A stretch of 64,000 nucleotides of DNA, from assembly GCF_001039355.2 (NCBI RefSeq), contig NW_019775585.1, forward strand, positions 1-64,000, given 5' to 3'. The translations under genes and the position numbers were made by a program. The notes under the pieces are model-generated. The model did no database searches and was not told the origin of the DNA. It saw only the letters and a list, made by a program, of their open reading frames with translations. How positions within the stretch are numbered: position 1 is the stretch's first letter; every line of letters starts with the position of its first letter. This DNA is from Lingula anatina. Lineage: Eukaryota > Brachiopoda > Lingulata > Lingulida > Lingulidae. Positions 60,504-64,000 of the stretch are shown one piece after another.

Positions 60504-62944
60504 TTACACTCCAGTTTTATCCGGGGTTTCATCTGGTTCTGGCGTTAAAGGTGCCATTTCTACGTGAGGAGACTCCACATCATATGCATCCTGAACAGCT
60601 GGGCAGCAGATCTTGTTATAAAACAATATTGAGAGAAATAAATGAACAAAATAATAATTTAGTATTGTAATGAATGGGCAAAAAAGATTAACAGTTCGAT
60701 CAAACATCTGACATAAACACAATTAACAATAATATAAACTTATTAATTAACGAAATACTTTTAGTAAAAAAGGATTGACTGTTGTGATATGGGGTATATG
60801 CTAACCAGTCTTTGTAACAGAAGATGAACTAGACTCCTTGTTTAGTCGTAGGTGGTGTGGCACATAACTGACCCACCTTGGAAAGACTGAAGCTTCCAGA
60901 TGTGCAGATTGTATGGAAAGCCCCCGCATACATGCATATCAACCAGACTATGATACCAAGAGCCCATGAAACCGCCGAGGCATAGTTCCCAAATTTTTCG
61001 TCCAGAAATTCCAAAAAACTTACATTGGTTATCATGTAGATAATCTGAAAACACTAAACCAAGGCACAACAATAAAGAGTTGAGTTTTTGAAAAGACAAA
61101 CACGAATATGATCTCAAGAATCTTTTAAGCATTATGACTGACAATGTTACGTTTAGAAATAATCCGGCTTTAAGAAATTACACTCTTGTTAAAAAAGAAT
61201 GAATATTCCAACAGAACATAACATGTGATTTCACTAAGGTACAACTATCACAAATTTCATCGTTCAACAAGCGTATTAGTGTTTTATTCTCATTTTATGT
61301 TCTAACTTGGAAGGACAGTATTATATTGTGAATTTTTAAAATTAAATTGAAATTATATTGTTGGTCACTTACTGTCGTAATTAAAATAGCAAGAAGAAAC
61401 CAGATACCAAGACATATCTTTATGACCAAGTGATACTTCAGGCGAACTGAAATTAGACCGAGAATTTAACATTTAAAAGAAAATCCAGAAAGTTTGGATA
61501 AACATAGATCTAATTTTCGTCTGAATATAAGTGGAGTTCTGAAATATGCATAACAAGAAAACAACTACCACCAAAGTCATGGCACGGAACAAATCAACAA
61601 CATATCAGTGAACGGACAATTACGTAAACTCTTCGGAACGTTATTGAAGTATAAAGCCAGAAACATTCCTCCACACAGATACCTCGTTTTCGGTAAAACT
61701 ACTCATTCCTATTAGTACTTACAAAAGGAGATGGCCACTGCAATGCCACATGTCAACGTGAACAGAAAGAACAGATGAACAACTGCAACGTCAAGTACTT
61801 CAAAGAGGCCGCTGTAACCCCCCTGGAAGGTAATTTTTTAGTGTAAATTTACGTAGTCTTTCACATGCATATGTCAGTATGTGATAAAATGAACAAATGG
61901 TCAAGCCAGTAATCAATTAAGAGAAAGAGAGAGAGAACACATATCATTTTTCAAGCTATTGTCCGTATGTTGTCCCGTTAACATCGTCAGAATAAAAGGT
62001 AAAAACTCACCCTGGAGCAAAATATCAGTGAAAACAGAAAGCTGACGGTGCAGAAAACAAAGGAAGAACCCAGTCGCCACAGCCATGGCCGGTTCTCCAT
62101 CCTCTGTCCCAGCCCTTCTTGAATATTGTCAAGTATAACGACGGTTGTCAAAGTCTACAAAAAAATTAATAAGAAATAAAGAATATTGCTTCATTGCCAA
62201 AAGATTCTTGAAAACTGGCCACTCAACTCTTGGCATGCCTCTCGTGTTTCCATCGGATTCAAGGAATCCCTAAAACATAATTTTTTATTTCAAAATATGG
62301 TGGCTCTAATCATACTGGGATGAGCAATGCAATGGATCTGCTTGATTTGAGAAAGATATACTTGTACAATGTAAGTACATGTAGTTTAGCAGCTTCACAA
62401 GCACTATTAGAATTCGAGAAAAGCGCAACGTCCAGAGACAGTCATTAGCACCATATGAGAATTAGCGAATTCAGAACCAAACTAAAGTAAGCACTTACCA
62501 AAGGAATGATACTGGCTAAAAATATAGTTGCAAACAGTAAAAATGCAATACCATTTGGCACATCTAACTCGGCAACAGCATCTGGCAAAGCTTGAAACAG
62601 GAGCACTGAAGATAGTCGAAAGAAATGATGACAACTCAAGTGCTTCCAATTGTGTAAGGTGAGAACACTAAACAAAACAGGAAGGTGCAACAAAACTGGT
62701 GTAGATGTTTTAACCTGCATTATGACTCCTGAATGCAATCCTGATATCTTACTATTGACCTATGACAATGAAAAAAAGTTCAAAAAGAAAAAAACAATCA
62801 ATACTTTTTTCGTTTTATGATAATATTCTCGGAGATACAGTGACGAGGTGCTTTCATTAACTCATTTCTTCACTTCCAGTGGTCAGGTTTTTAGAAGACG
62901 ACCAATAGCTGAAGGATCTTTTGCAAAAGCTTGAAGTTCAAAGT

Positions 62945-62990
<46 letters not shown>

Positions 62991-63967
62991 GAGTATGGAG
63001 TAACATACCTGTTCCTGAAACCATGACTTCATCTAACGACACTTGCTTCTTGTACGCTAGACCTCCAACGTATGGTGCAACCAGTCCTTAATGAATAAAG
63101 AGGAGAGCGCAACTACTTGCAAGTATTTTACGACAATGTCGTAGTTACGTTTCATTTCTTATAATAGAATACAATTAGATTAATGCAATAGTTCAAGAGT
63201 CAACTAGAGCGGCACAGCTGCAATAAATCTGTTATCAAATAGTATCTCGAGTTCCGTCAGAAAACGTAATATACTGTGGCTGGTTTATTCTATTCCGATA
63301 AGTAACTAGACATCCACTCAGAGTGCAGACCTCGACCAAGGCAGCTCAATTCTCACCTATCAATTAATTAACTCGATTATCATAACTATCTTAGTTAATT
63401 AATAAAGTGAATAATTAACTAAAAAAATAAAATGATAAATAAATAAACCAACACCAAAATCTATCCTTTTTTTGACCTATCCTGAACATTTGACCCCCCC
63501 CCCCCCATAACTTTTGCACAATGTGGTAAACACACAGAAAATTAATTTACTATTTATTAGCCTTTAATTAATAAACAGATAACCAGCAAAGTATGAACGT
63601 TACTTTCTTGGTCTCCTCCAGGCACTTTTTGAAAACTTTTAAATGAAAATTCGTTCACAACTTTAATAACTCTATTACATCTTGCAAACAGTCAAACAAA
63701 CAGACAGACAAACAGAACCGACGGCATAACCTCCTTGGCGGAATCAATAATGAGATTACTTACCCACGGATATATGGGGGGCAACCAACACGAAAATAAA
63801 CGGGAAAATCCAGAAACTGAAAAATGAATACTTGATTTATATTTAACGCATTTATCAACATTTTATTCATAACTAAAATGACAAATTCAGCATTACTCTA
63901 ACAAGCGGTTTTACCGAATTAACAATCTAGAGACAGTCTGAGGACCCATAATAGGGAGGGATAAATC
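60504..63967 (-). CDS. Divergent SLC6-type transporter, 3' half (runs off window)
   Basis: Minus-strand exons in transcription order: 63967-63915, 63816-63764, 63086-63009, 62605-62499, 62154-62011, 61822-61723, 61446-61373, 61044-60873 and 60598-60504. They stay in frame to a TAA stop and encode 291 C-terminal residues. SLC6 proteins are sodium-driven plasma-membrane transporters of amino acids, amines or osmolytes. Family marks include GTVLLFQALPDAV before TM8 (the usual form is GLxFxxYPEA), ENRPWLWRLGSSFVF into TM9, GGYSGLFEVLD between TM9 and TM10, and a TM12 segment SWALGIIVWLICMY. TM8 reads FLASIIPLTLTT where most members have LGLDS, a sodium-2 site motif. The tail is acidic and proline-rich (HVEMAPLTPEPDETPDKTGV). 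The last junction uses a GTCAGT donor; if it is not used the frame stops at 60829 after QLCATPPTTKQGV. The upstream exons lie beyond 64000. Confidence 0.72.
62946..62987. repeat. (GA)n microsatellite
   Basis: About 21 GA dinucleotides, in an intron of the SLC6-like gene. Confidence 0.95.
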
Positions 63968-64000
63968 CTGTTGATGACCCGTTCATCAAGAGAGACAATA

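Noticed and set aside
1-64000. tRNA or rRNA genes
   Set aside because: No cloverleaf with A and B boxes or rRNA-like conserved block was noticed by eye; a covariance-model scan was not possible.

Overview
This is eukaryotic nuclear DNA from an animal: AT-rich, with GT-AG introns, microsatellites, transposon-like elements and a recognisable CEP164 gene. Gene content and the frequent short word TAGGCCTA suggest a marine invertebrate, possibly a lophotrochozoan. The species cannot be fixed from the sequence. All exon structures below were joined by hand from splice sites and reading phase; none has transcript support.

Region 1 (about 1.5-30.5 kb) is a plus-strand tandem array of a secreted-protein family. 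Every complete copy has five coding exons with the same intron phases (1-2-1-2): a signal peptide, two exons for a fibrinogen-like domain of the neurexin-IV/CNTNAP type, a 28-nt linker exon, and a last exon for an unrecognised module of about 185 residues that starts CxCxLHAE and has ten invariant cysteines. Copies A (1585-4058), B (11013-13948), C (15621-18624) and F (27667-30523) are complete. Copy D has lost its last two exons and copy E has a ruined first exon. D plus E is therefore best read as one fused gene with two fibrinogen-like modules (21213-26514). An orphan last-exon fragment (5032-5110) and shared flanking DNA show that another copy has decayed. Flanks show two alternating types (B, D, E against C, F), so part of the array probably grew as two-gene blocks.

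Inside the array, on the minus strand, is a multi-pass membrane protein (6870-8939). Splicing one clean 312-nt intron adds a C-terminal tail with a good RHIM-like motif (IQVG plus N and M at the expected spacing). RHIMs are amyloid-forming motifs of necroptosis and innate immune adaptors. This is the most unusual coding finding here.

Region 2 (about 31.7-53.3 kb) is a CEP164 orthologue, a centriole distal-appendage protein, with about 34 coding exons that stay in frame to a stop at 53345. A 334-residue proline-rich exon upstream of the usual CEP164 start joins it in phase. A run of about 182-bp tandem repeats follows at 54.0-54.8 kb.

Region 3 (56.8-64 kb) holds a small secreted TIL plus WAP-like cysteine-rich protein on the plus strand. 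Tail to tail with it on the minus strand is the 3' half of a divergent SLC6-type transporter that runs off the right edge.

Mobile DNA includes a 1,089-bp element with 34-bp inverted ends and TTA target duplications (19081-20169), and a probable hairpin-type element in a CEP164 intron.
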